NCBI GenBank assembly: GCA_009904025.1 | Contig: WYEE01000109.1 | Span: 1 to 32,091 of the forward strand | Length of the DNA stretch: 32,091 nucleotides | Direction: 5' to 3' | Origin: Thermogladius sp. | GTDB lineage: Archaea > Thermoproteota > Thermoprotei_A > Sulfolobales > Desulfurococcaceae | Shown here: in pieces, positions 15,330 through 21,845 of the stretch | Position numbering within the stretch: position 1 is the first letter of the stretch | Layout of the letters: each line of letters starts with the position of its first letter | Notes under the pieces: generated by a model | What the model was told of the DNA's origin: nothing | The model's database searches: none | The model's input: the letters and a program-made list of their open reading frames with translations, nothing else | Translations under genes and position numbers: made by a program

Positions 15330-16423
15330 CACAACGGCACCCCAACAGTGTTGCCGATACCGGCTACTATGACTGTGGAGTTTGGTTTTGTCTCCTCCCT
15401 TATAAGCCTTAGGACATGCTCCATAGCTTTAAGGGATGATTCAAATATCTCCTTCCTCATAACTGTGAGAGCCTCCCTGTAATCCATTTTCACGACTATC
15501 GCTCTCAGAGGGATGTTGTACTTTGACGCAGCCCTCTCAATAGCTATCTTCTCGGGGCCGGGGTCGCCTATAGCGGCGCCTACACCCTCTGCTATTGAGC
15601 CAGTGTCCTCGCCCTCCAGCTTCAAAGCCGCATCCACAGTTATAACCAGGTCTACGCTACCCTTCAACTCCTCGACAAGGCTGTTTATCACAGCCCCAGG
15701 ATGACCCACGTTGCTACCGGGCCCCTCAGCCTTGACAAATAGAACCCTCCTGTCCTCAAGCCAGGCTTCAACTATGCTTGTATCATCGACAACCCTCTTC
15801 GATAAGACCTTGGACTTCTCAACCAGGTTGTAAACGACGAGGGGGCCTAGAGAATCCCCGACAGGCTTACCTGTCGTAAAGGGGTCTAGTGCCATATGGT
15901 ATGTTTCAACGTATTTCATAATAGTCGGCATCACAAGCTCGAGTTGCATTAGTAGAACCCAATTGTTCTCCCTCTCACCTGTAAGAAGGTAGTGTCTGAT
16001 AACCTTGTATATCAGGTTCAAACCAGAGAGGATCTCTATACTGGTTTCAACCAGGCTTCTCTCGAATTTACCTACGTTCGGAAGAGAGTTTTCGACGAAT
16101 CTCCTCAAGGTTCCCTCGCTCGTCCTAAGCATGTGGTCCAGTCTTTTGATGATGTCGGTGGGCTCAATGCCAACCGGCTCAATGGTGAAGAAGTCTAGAA
16201 CCCTGTCGACTAGGACAGCTGGTGTCTGGTAGCCCAAGTTCGATATTATCTTCTCAACCCTCATTCTGTCCTCATCGATTATCCTTTTAATAATGTTCAG
16301 CTTATTCCTGATGTCCATAGCCCATATTCTCATCTGGATCTTCTGGTTTAACCCTGTGATCAATAGTATGAATATTGCCAGCCAGATGATCTGCGTAATA
16401 AGGGATATTGTATCACTGTTCAT
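15329..16423 (-). CDS. DUF1512-family archaeal membrane-anchored protein
   Basis: A 364-residue protein with one N-terminal membrane helix (ISLITQIIWLAIFILLITGL), followed by a long soluble region. The blocks WAMDIRNKLNIIKRIIDEDR, LDFFTIEPVGIEPTDI, YHMALDPFTTGKPVGDS and GPEKIAIERAASKY fit my memory of DUF1512, an archaeal family without known function. ATG 16423 is preceded by GGTGTAGG on the minus strand, and an AT-rich promoter lies around 16450-16470. It is coupled to the downstream small zinc ribbon membrane protein. The soluble domain contains Gly-rich turns (IVAGIGNTVG) but I cannot assign a reaction. Confidence 0.78.
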   Translation of the reverse strand: MNSDTISLITQIIWLAIFILLITGLNQKIQMRIWAMDIRNKLNIIKRIIDEDRMRVEKIISNLGYQTPAVLVDRVLDFFTIEPVGIEPTDIIKRLDHMLRTSEGTLRRFVENSLPNVGKFERSLVETSIEILSGLNLIYKVIRHYLLTGERENNWVLLMQLELVMPTIMKYVETYHMALDPFTTGKPVGDSLGPLVVYNLVEKSKVLSKRVVDDTSIVEAWLEDRRVLFVKAEGPGSNVGHPGAVINSLVEELKGSVDLVITVDAALKLEGEDTGSIAEGVGAAIGDPGPEKIAIERAASKYNIPLRAIVVKMDYREALTVMRKEIFESSLKAMEHVLRLIREETKPNSTVIVAGIGNTVGVPL

Positions 16424-16509
16424 CCTACACCAACTAACTTAAAGCACTATTCGTTAAATAATTTTTAAAGTAAAATAAACCTGGCTACACCGAGATTACG
16501 ACTCGAAAG

Positions 16510-16531
16510 CCCCGCCCCTTAAGGGGCGGGG
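16510..16531. repeat. Perfect 22-bp palindrome CCCCGCCCCTT/AAGGGGCGGGG
   Basis: Two 11-bp arms with no spacer, lying 7 nt beyond the stop codon of methionine aminopeptidase. It could act as a transcript-end hairpin for that gene. The wider context (GAAAG before, AGGAGGTTAG after) also looks like the hairpin at the right end of IS200/IS605 TnpB elements, but no TnpB gene is nearby. Confidence 0.8.
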
Positions 16532-16537
16532 AGGAGG

Positions 16538-17428
16538 TTAGATTGTTGTTACAACTACCTCTCTGTCCAATACTAGGAATGTGTGCTCGAATTGCGCTAC
16601 AGGCCTACCACTCCTCTCGATTAGAACAGGGTATTTGACTAGTACCCCTCTTCTACCCAGGTCGTCTAATACTGACGTGACATCGCCTCGCACACCCTGG
16701 TACCATCTAAGCGCGAAGGGGAGCGTCCTCCTCTCAGAGTAGACGAGGTTGTAGAATTCTTCTTCAACACTAGATAACTTGGCCCTGCCTAAGGGTCTGA
16801 GAGCGTATATTGTAACATGGTCACCCTCCCTGACGAGGCCGGTTCCGTCTGTGGCAAACGGCTCCACAGCGTATACTCCCTGTTTAATCCTCCAGATAGC
16901 GGTTATATCATCGTAATTGGGGATACTCCTCCCACTATGAATCATAAACCTGTCTATACTGTGCCCACTCAGGTTGGTGATGGGTTTAAAGCCCGATGAC
17001 TTGATGACCCTCTCGACCACTCTACCTATCTCCCTCGCCCTGATACCAGGTTTGAATACCTCAACGACTTCTTCGAGGGCTCTACGGGCAGCCTCCACCA
17101 ACCCTTCTAGGGCAGGGTTCAAGCTGATGGTTGTGGCTGTATCAGCTATGTAACCGTCGACGTGGACGCCGAGATCCACCTTGACTACAGAACCCTCAGG
17201 GATGACGCTAGGGTCGCCTGGTGTAGGCGTGTAATGGGCTGCCACCTCGTTCACACCGATGTTCACCGGGAATGCTGGTTGAGCCCCCTGCTCGAGGATC
17301 TCCTTCTCCAGCTCACTGGCTATATCCAGTAGCCTAACACCGGGTTTCACTATTTTCTCAGCCTTATCCCTAACCCTCTTGGCGATCTCCCCGGCTTTAA
17401 TATATTTCCTAACCTCTTCCTCCTCCAA
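16538..17428 (-). CDS. map: Methionine aminopeptidase (type II, archaeal)
   Basis: Removes the initiator methionine from nascent proteins. The pita-bread fold ligands are visible: VDLGVHVDGYIADTA gives two Asp, LSGHSID a His, YAVEPFA a Glu and AQFEHT the last Glu. The frame is open from 17590, but the extra 54 residues overlap the divergent UPF0173 gene and do not look like the family. I choose TTG 17428, which gives MEEEEVRKYIKAGEIAK, with GGTG upstream at an 8-nt distance (296 residues, normal size). It is divergent from UPF0173, the start codons being only 61 bp apart, so the promoters overlap. Confidence 0.94.
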   Translation of the reverse strand: MEEEEVRKYIKAGEIAKRVRDKAEKIVKPGVRLLDIASELEKEILEQGAQPAFPVNIGVNEVAAHYTPTPGDPSVIPEGSVVKVDLGVHVDGYIADTATTISLNPALEGLVEAARRALEEVVEVFKPGIRAREIGRVVERVIKSSGFKPITNLSGHSIDRFMIHSGRSIPNYDDITAIWRIKQGVYAVEPFATDGTGLVREGDHVTIYALRPLGRAKLSSVEEEFYNLVYSERRTLPFALRWYQGVRGDVTSVLDDLGRRGVLVKYPVLIERSGRPVAQFEHTFLVLDREVVVTTI

Positions 17429-17489
17429 GATAAAAACACCTTTAAGGTTTATGCTTTGCACGTAGATATTAAATCTTAGAGGTGTTTCT
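17429..17489. promoter_or_regulatory. Overlapping divergent promoters of map and UPF0173
   Basis: Only 61 bp separate the two start codons. For the plus-strand gene, CTTTAAGGTTTA around 17441-17452 can serve as a TATA element, and GAGGTG at 17479-17484 as ribosome binding site. For map, the minus-strand GATTTAATATC around 17467-17477 is the TATA candidate. The two pre-initiation complexes would cover the same DNA, so transcription of one may hinder the other. Confidence 0.5.
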
Positions 17490-18176
17490 GTGGCCCGGGT
17501 TAAATACCTCGGACACAGCGCGTTCGAGATAACCCTTAGAGGCTTCGACGGGAGAGATAAAACAATTCTAGTAGACCCGTGGATCGACAACCCGCTCAGC
17601 CCGGTTAAACTAAGCTACTTCCAGGGGAGGAGAGTAGACTACATCCTCGTTACACACGACCACGCCGACCATCTAGGCAACGCTTTTGACATAGCTAAGC
17701 TGACGAACGCCACTATAATAGGCGTGTTTGAGCTGGCTGAGGAGGCTGGTAGGATGGGTTTGAAGTCGATAGGAGGCAATATCGGCGGGGGTCTCAATGT
17801 AGGAGACCTAGAGATTGTCATGACGCCAGCTACACACAGCTCATTTAAGGGTGCACCCCTCGGATTCGTTGTAAGGGGCTTAGATGCCTCGTTCTACCAC
17901 GCGGGCGACACCGGTTTATTCAGTGAGATGAGTCTTATCGGAGAGCTATACAGTCCTGAGATAGCTATGCTACCGATAGGAGGGCATTTCACGATGGGCG
18001 TCAAAGAGGCTGTCAAAGCCGTCGAGCTGATCAGGCCCAGGGTTGTTATACCAATGCATTACAACACGTTCCCGCAGATTAAAGCCGACCCACTAAAGTT
18101 CAAGGAGCTAGTGGAGTCTCTGACCTCAAGCAGGGTAGTAGTATTGAAACCAGGCGAGGATCTCCAATACCCTTAA
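17490..18176 (+). CDS. UPF0173 metallo-beta-lactamase-fold hydrolase
   Basis: A 228-residue metal-dependent hydrolase. The family opening VKYLGHSAFEI is followed by LVDPWIDNP, the metal-binding VTHDHADHLG, a second His in ATHSS, the Asp in HAGDTGLF, and a C-terminal IPMHYNTFP His. Proteins of this family are widespread, but their substrate is not known to me. The GTG 17490 start has GAGGTG 5 nt upstream. It is divergent from map. Confidence 0.9.
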   Translation: MARVKYLGHSAFEITLRGFDGRDKTILVDPWIDNPLSPVKLSYFQGRRVDYILVTHDHADHLGNAFDIAKLTNATIIGVFELAEEAGRMGLKSIGGNIGGGLNVGDLEIVMTPATHSSFKGAPLGFVVRGLDASFYHAGDTGLFSEMSLIGELYSPEIAMLPIGGHFTMGVKEAVKAVELIRPRVVIPMHYNTFPQIKADPLKFKELVESLTSSRVVVLKPGEDLQYP

Positions 18177-18363
18177 CCAGGCCATAGCCTAACCGTGTTT
18201 ACGCTAGCCCGCAACCCTCTTTTACTCCAATCCCAGTAGCAGAAGACGAAATGCTCTATACTCGGGAGACGTCACTATGTTGAATGCCTCTCTGCGGAGG
18301 TTAGCACTGGGCCCTAACCCCAGTCTATACATGGATAAAAGGGAGTTCGATTAATATCAATAA
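18177..18363. other. Gene-free stretch with possible stems, function not recognised
   Basis: No credible ORF. CCCAGT around 18233 could pair with ACTGGG around 18306-18311, and CCTC-TCTGCG-GAGG and GACG...CGTC add smaller stems, so a structured RNA is possible, but I find no box motif. The TATA-like GGATAAAAGG (about 18332-18342) near its right end fits the promoter of the H/ACA RNA that follows. Confidence 0.4.
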
Positions 18364-18440
18364 TGGCCCCGCCATAAGAGCCCGTGTAACGGTAAACCCG
18401 TAGAGGTCGCGTGAACACGGGTGTCAGGGGCGGGGTACAA
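18364..18440 (+). ncRNA. H/ACA box sRNA (pseudouridylation guide), predicted 23S target
   Basis: A single hairpin with a 3' ACA box (18437-18439). The lower stem is 18366-18373 (GCCCCGCC) with 18429-18436 (GGCGGGGT), and the upper stem is 18380-18387 (GCCCGTGT) with 18415-18422 (ACACGGGT). Between them lies a pocket of 6 nt on each side: ATAAGA on the left, GTCAGG on the right. From the pocket top to the ACA is exactly 14 nt, the H/ACA rule. The pocket would pair with UGAC-UN-UCUUA, matching the conserved archaeal 23S UGACUCUCUUAAGG just past helix 69 (yeast 25S Ψ2264 position). The apical part probably holds the K-turn for L7Ae. A TATA box lies about 26 nt upstream. Confidence 0.8.
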
Positions 18441-18457
18441 CCCTCCCGCAGGGTTGT
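18437..18457 (+). terminator. Hairpin ACAACCCT-CCCGC-AGGGTTGT after the H/ACA RNA
   Basis: An 8-bp perfect stem with a 5-nt loop, followed by a partly T-rich stretch (GTGTTTTGCGGGATTTTCC). It begins at the ACA box itself, so it may define or process the RNA 3' end; an independent terminator role is an inference. Confidence 0.4.
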
Positions 18458-18610
18458 GGGAGTGTTTTGCGGGATTTTCCTCTTAGGTAGCCTTTTGACC
18501 AGGCCTACAATCTATCCGCTTGAACAGTGTTTCCTATTGCTAGCATGAGTTTAATCGTGTTTATTTAAATCGCAACACCATAGTGTGATTTAAATTAAGC
18601 TGTTGAGGGA

Positions 18611-19699
18611 GTGACGTGTTTGCCTGGGGGCAAGCTTGATCTAGCTTTGAGGAACACAGTTGAGGTTATCCTACCTGAGGAGCTGGAGGCTAGGCTCTCT
18701 AGTGGTGGAAGGGTTACAGGGTACCTCGGCTTCGAGCCGAGCGGACTAGTGCATATCGGCTGGCTTGTCTGGATGTTTAAAGTGAGAGATTTGACTAGTG
18801 TAGGAGTCGACTTCACGATACTCGAGGCGACATGGCATGCCTTCATAAACGACAAGCTTGGAGGAGACCTTGAGCTAATAAGGAAGGCTGCGAAGCTTGT
18901 TAGACATGTTTTAAGGGCTGTGGGTGTAGAGAGCAACATAAGGTTTGTGGATGCGGAGGAGCTTGTGTCGGATGAAAAGTACTGGAGTCTACTCCTGAAG
19001 TCGGCTAAGTCGACGAGCCTCGCGAGGGTTAAGAGGGCTTTAACGATAATGGGGAGGAGGGCTGAGGAGGCTGAGTTAGACACCTCTAAGCTTATATACC
19101 CTTTGATGCAGGTCACAGACATATTCTACCTAGGCGTCGACATAGCTCTAGGAGGCTTAGACCAGAGGAAAGCTCACATGCTGGCCAGGGATATAGCTGA
19201 GAGATTAGGGTTCAAGAAGCCGATAGCAATGCACACACCAATAATCACAGCACTCAGCGGGCCTGGTCGCGGTGTGGGAGGCGGTGAAGTGGATGAAGCA
19301 CTAGCCGAGTCTAAGATGAGTAAGAGTAAGCCTGAGACAGCTATATTCGTCCACGACACACCTGAGGAGGTGGAGGCCAAGATCATGAAAGCCTACTGCC
19401 CTCCAAGAGTCGTTGAGTTCAACCCGGTTATAGATATAAACAAATACCTGTTGTTCCAGCAAGAAGGCTTTACATTGGTCGTCGAGAGGCCTGAAAAGTA
19501 TGGTGGGACAGTTGTCTACGAGAACTATAAAGAACTGGAGAAGGCCTATGTTGAGGGTAGACTACACCCTCTAGACTTGAAGAAAGCGACAGCAGAGTCT
19601 TTGAATAAACTGCTAGATGACGTTAGGAGAAAACTGTTCAGTAGCGGGGAGGCTGTTAGAATAATCGAAGAGTTGAAGGAGGCAAGGATCACAAGGTGA
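18611..19699 (+). CDS. tyrS: Tyrosyl-tRNA synthetase
   Basis: Class I synthetase charging tRNA-Tyr, archaeal/eukaryotic type. The HIGH-like motif is HIGW in GLVHIGWLVWMFK, the tyrosine-binding region YPLMQVTDIFYL is followed by ALGGLDQRKAHMLARD, and the KMSKS loop is exact in AESKMSKSKPE. At 362 residues it matches the compact archaeal form without a C-terminal extension. Two starts are possible: GTG 18611 and TTG 18620. GAGGGA at 18605-18610 is spaced better for 18620. GATTTAAATTA at 18588-18597 would place transcription start almost on the codon. The tRNA-Ala gene follows 38 nt after the stop. Confidence 0.94.
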   Translation: MTCLPGGKLDLALRNTVEVILPEELEARLSSGGRVTGYLGFEPSGLVHIGWLVWMFKVRDLTSVGVDFTILEATWHAFINDKLGGDLELIRKAAKLVRHVLRAVGVESNIRFVDAEELVSDEKYWSLLLKSAKSTSLARVKRALTIMGRRAEEAELDTSKLIYPLMQVTDIFYLGVDIALGGLDQRKAHMLARDIAERLGFKKPIAMHTPIITALSGPGRGVGGGEVDEALAESKMSKSKPETAIFVHDTPEEVEAKIMKAYCPPRVVEFNPVIDINKYLLFQQEGFTLVVERPEKYGGTVVYENYKELEKAYVEGRLHPLDLKKATAESLNKLLDDVRRKLFSSGEAVRIIEELKEARITR

Positions 19700-19737
19700 G
19701 ATTTAAAATCCACATAGAAATCGATTTTAATAATAGC

Positions 19738-19840
19738 GGGCCGGTAGCTCAGCCTGGAAGAGCGCCGCCCTTGCAAGGGCCCGGTTCAACCGAGGTCGCG
19801 GGAAAGGCGGAGGTCCCGGGTTCAAGTCCCGGCCGGTCCA
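19738..19840 (+). tRNA. tRNA-Ala (UGC) with 29-nt intron
   Basis: Acceptor GGGCCGG/CCGGTCC, D stem GCTC/GAGC, anticodon stem CCGCC/GGCGG, T stem CCGGG/CCCGG, discriminator A. The anticodon TGC is at 19772-19774. The intron occupies 19776-19804 at the canonical 37/38 site; the spliced loop is CTTGCAA. The bulge-helix-bulge is visible: CTTG (19770-19773) pairs with CGGG (19799-19802) using G·U pairs, with 3-nt bulges CAA and AAA cut after their second base. CCA is not encoded. GATTTAAAATCC near 19700-19711 is the likely TATA box. Confidence 0.95.
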
Positions 19841-19954
19841 ATGCGCCCATCCTTTAGAACAGTCCTTAGGGTGACAGCAGGTTTGGGATCCTAGATGCGG
19901 GTTCTATTGATGCTAATTATGCTAGGGTAAAAACATGTGATGTGAAGAATCCAC

Positions 19955-20215
19955 CTAGCTACTCTTAGCCTTGATTCTCTCCTCTACGACAATCATAGTT
20001 ATCGTGGTTCTAATATCAGGGAGCTTCCTCACTTTGTTTGTGACTATCTCTCTAATCTTCTCCAGCGAGTCAGACTCTATTTTAACCACAACATCGTACG
20101 TACCGTAAACAATGTAGGCTTCGGAAATCTCTGGGATCTTATACAACTCCTCCAGTACACGCGACTCCGCTCCAATCTCGGTCTGGATTAATACTATGGC
20201 TGTGGCTTTCGGCAT
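19955..20215 (-). CDS. Stand-alone Lrp/AsnC ligand-binding (RAM) domain protein
   Basis: An 86-residue protein consisting only of the alpha-beta ligand-binding domain of Lrp/AsnC regulators (AIVLIQTEIGAESRVLEELY, then YIVYGTYDVVVKIES, then VRKLPDIRTTITMIVV). It has no helix-turn-helix. In this family such domains form octamers that bind amino acids. The frame is open from 20293, but ATG 20215 gives the standard MPKATAIVLI start, preceded by a GGATGTG-like site. It is divergent from tsr3, with 43 bp between the starts. Confidence 0.9.
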   Translation of the reverse strand: MPKATAIVLIQTEIGAESRVLEELYKIPEISEAYIVYGTYDVVVKIESDSLEKIREIVTNKVRKLPDIRTTITMIVVEERIKAKSS

Positions 20216-20258
20216 TTCACATCCCAATATTATAAAAGGCAGTGGATAAAATAAATAT
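20216..20258. promoter_or_regulatory. Divergent promoter between the Lrp-domain gene and tsr3
   Basis: 43 bp, rich in A and T. On the plus strand TATTATAAAAGG (about 20227-20238) would start tsr3 transcription close to its TTG codon, making it nearly leaderless. On the minus strand TTTATTTTATCC (about 20243-20254) can serve the Lrp-domain gene. Confidence 0.5.
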
Positions 20259-20786
20259 TTGACGCTGAAAACCTTGCCTAGGATACTGATCATCTATAAG
20301 AGAGAGGACGACCCGGGGAAGAACACGTCTCTCAAAATGGTTAGAATGGGGCTCGCCGAGATTGTGAAGCCCAGCCTAGTTAGAAGAGGCGTCGTGTTAA
20401 ACCCTTTCTCAAACGATTACCTGGGCCCCTGGCTTAGGGGTGAAGTCGTGTTAAACGGCATTGTTGTCGTTGACGCTAGTTGGAGAAGACTCCAACCAGG
20501 AGTCTTCCACGGTATTAGGGGTAGACACGTCAAACTACCGCCTCTCATAGCAGCGAACCCGGTGAATTACGGTAAGCCTTGTATTCTTTCGAGTATAGAG
20601 GCAGTGGCAGCATCCTTATTCATAACTGGTTTCAAAGACTACTATCAGAAACTACAGGGCTTGTTCAAGTGGATGAAGACGTTCAACGACCTTAACAACG
20701 ATTTGCTAGAAGAGTACTCTAAAGCGTCTACATTAGAAGAACTAGAGAACGCGATAAGAGAGTTCTGGGAGAACCCTCCATGCTAG
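20259..20786 (+). CDS. tsr3: Tsr3-type rRNA aminocarboxypropyltransferase (DUF367)
   Basis: Transfers the 3-amino-3-carboxypropyl group of SAM to a hypermodified uridine of small-subunit rRNA. Visible: LIIYKREDDPGKNTSLKMV, then VVLNPFSNDYL, VVVDASWRRL, KLPPLIAANPVNYGKPCILS and EAVAASLFITGF, all typical of the family. Length 175 residues, normal. TTG 20259 is used because the TATA box puts transcription start there; TTG 20274 (next in frame) is an alternative. Its stop lies 1 nt before the convergent RNase P RNA. Confidence 0.9.
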   Translation: MTLKTLPRILIIYKREDDPGKNTSLKMVRMGLAEIVKPSLVRRGVVLNPFSNDYLGPWLRGEVVLNGIVVVDASWRRLQPGVFHGIRGRHVKLPPLIAANPVNYGKPCILSSIEAVAASLFITGFKDYYQKLQGLFKWMKTFNDLNNDLLEEYSKASTLEELENAIREFWENPPC

Positions 20787-20787
20787 T

Positions 20788-21104
20788 GGGCCGGGGAATA
20801 ACCCGTCTTCTGTAACACGCCCGCATTTGACTAAGCGGCCTTAACCGGTCCGGCGACCAATCACCCCGGTGCCAGGCCTTACACCCCACGGGGCGGCCGT
20901 TTCAACGCATCCACCACCATTCTCGGTTGGTTACCAGGCCCTCGTCGCCGAGGGCCTCGCGCAACCTCATCGACATACAGTGGTGGCCGTGTCGTTTCTG
21001 TGCCGTTGCCACGGGGACTGCCCGTGCTCCTTGCGGAGCCGTGGGGTCGCCTGGTGGACGGTGTTTCCTCACCCCTGGACGGGGCGTAGCGGGCTCCCCG
21101 GCCC
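20788..21104 (-). ncRNA. rnpB: RNase P RNA
   Basis: The catalytic RNA that trims tRNA 5' ends. Read on the minus strand, CCCCGGCCC/GGGCCGGGG closes the ends (21096-21104 with 20788-20796) as helix P1. The 5' side holds GTGAGGAAACACCGTCC, which fits conserved region I, and the 3' side holds TTACAGAAGACGGGTTAT, which fits conserved region V. There is no alternative protein-coding reading: the ORFs here are GC-driven shadows. It is about 317 nt, in the archaeal range, and convergent with tsr3, nearly touching its stop. Confidence 0.93.
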
Positions 21105-21144
21105 AGGTGAAATATTTCGTTTTAAGTCCTCTTAAGCATGAGTA

Positions 21145-21417
21145 TTAGAATTTCTTCCTCAAGCTTATGGATATGTAAGAGAGGATCCTGCCTCTAACCC
21201 TTTCACTACCTATTTCAACTTTCACGAGCTCTAAGCCATCCCCCAGCCTCTGGGCCAGCTCGTTGTACACGTCTACAGCCCTAGATATGTAGGGTCCCCT
21301 ACCCTTAATCACTATGAGACCCGGCCGCTCCTGGAAGCCTACGATCGCTTCTACAACATAGTCGTCGAGACTGTTCCTTCTCACCTCAATCACTTTGTTC
21401 ACGATACTCTCGCCCAT
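21145..21417 (-). CDS. Alba-family chromatin/RNA-binding protein, second paralogue
   Basis: A 90-residue Alba-fold protein (NKVIEVRRNSLDDYVVEAIVG, then IVIKGRGPYISRAVDVYNEL, then VKVEIGSERVRG). It is clearly divergent from the Alba at 25630, lacking the typical KPVMNYV segment, which fits an Alba2-type partner that dimerises with Alba1. The start ATG 21417 has a strong GGAGGAGG just upstream, and CTAAATAAAAAG on the minus strand is a TATA candidate. It is followed by the RNase P RNA gene on the same strand. Confidence 0.8.
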   Translation of the reverse strand: MGESIVNKVIEVRRNSLDDYVVEAIVGFQERPGLIVIKGRGPYISRAVDVYNELAQRLGDGLELVKVEIGSERVRGRILSYISISLRKKF

Positions 21418-21845
21418 TCCAAACCTCCTCCGTTCAATGTTAGCTTAAGAAAGATAAGAATTAAACTTTTTATTTAGACGCCCGGTTAGGGAACCGATGG
21501 TTTTACAGGTTCGGTTCCAATACAGCCTCTGGACATAATAATAAGGTGAGCATCCGGAACCTAACGTTCCCTAGGGTTGGTTCAACTAGACACACCAGAA
21601 GTTCCCCCTACCCCTTTTCTTCCAATCCAACAATTAATCGTTATCCAACGTTTAATTAGAATAGTTTGTATAATGAGATCCTTCAAGATGATTAAGAAAC
21701 AAAGTTTCTTTTGAACAAATTTTCTTATAAAAAAGCGAGAACAGTATGGCCTGGTCTCAACATCTTTGGATGTTGATAGCAGAATATAGGGGGAAACCTT
21801 GGGTTCGTGCCCATTGCTTCAACTGGATTCCCTGGACACGCGGTG
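21418..21845. other. 428-bp intergenic region with inverted repeats, no gene recognised
   Basis: No credible ORF or known RNA. I see GGAACCGA...TCGGTTCC (8 bp, about 21490-21518), GGAAC-CTAAC-GTTCC (about 21558-21572), TTAGGGAA-type repeats echoed as TTCCCTAG, and TCAACATC-TTTG-GATGTTGA (21757-21776). The right part is AT-rich. The left end carries the promoter of the Alba paralogue, and the right end is downstream of the reverse gyrase stop, so the 21757 hairpin could mark that transcript end. Confidence 0.5.

Noticed and set aside
17429-17590. N-terminal extension of methionine aminopeptidase to 350 residues
   Set aside because: It would overlap the start of the divergent UPF0173 gene, has no family similarity, and a better-supported TTG with GGTG lies at 17428.
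20869-21148. Two overlapping plus-strand ORFs of 88 and 73 residues
   Set aside because: They lie within the RNase P RNA on the other strand, have no ribosome binding site and read as compositional shadows.
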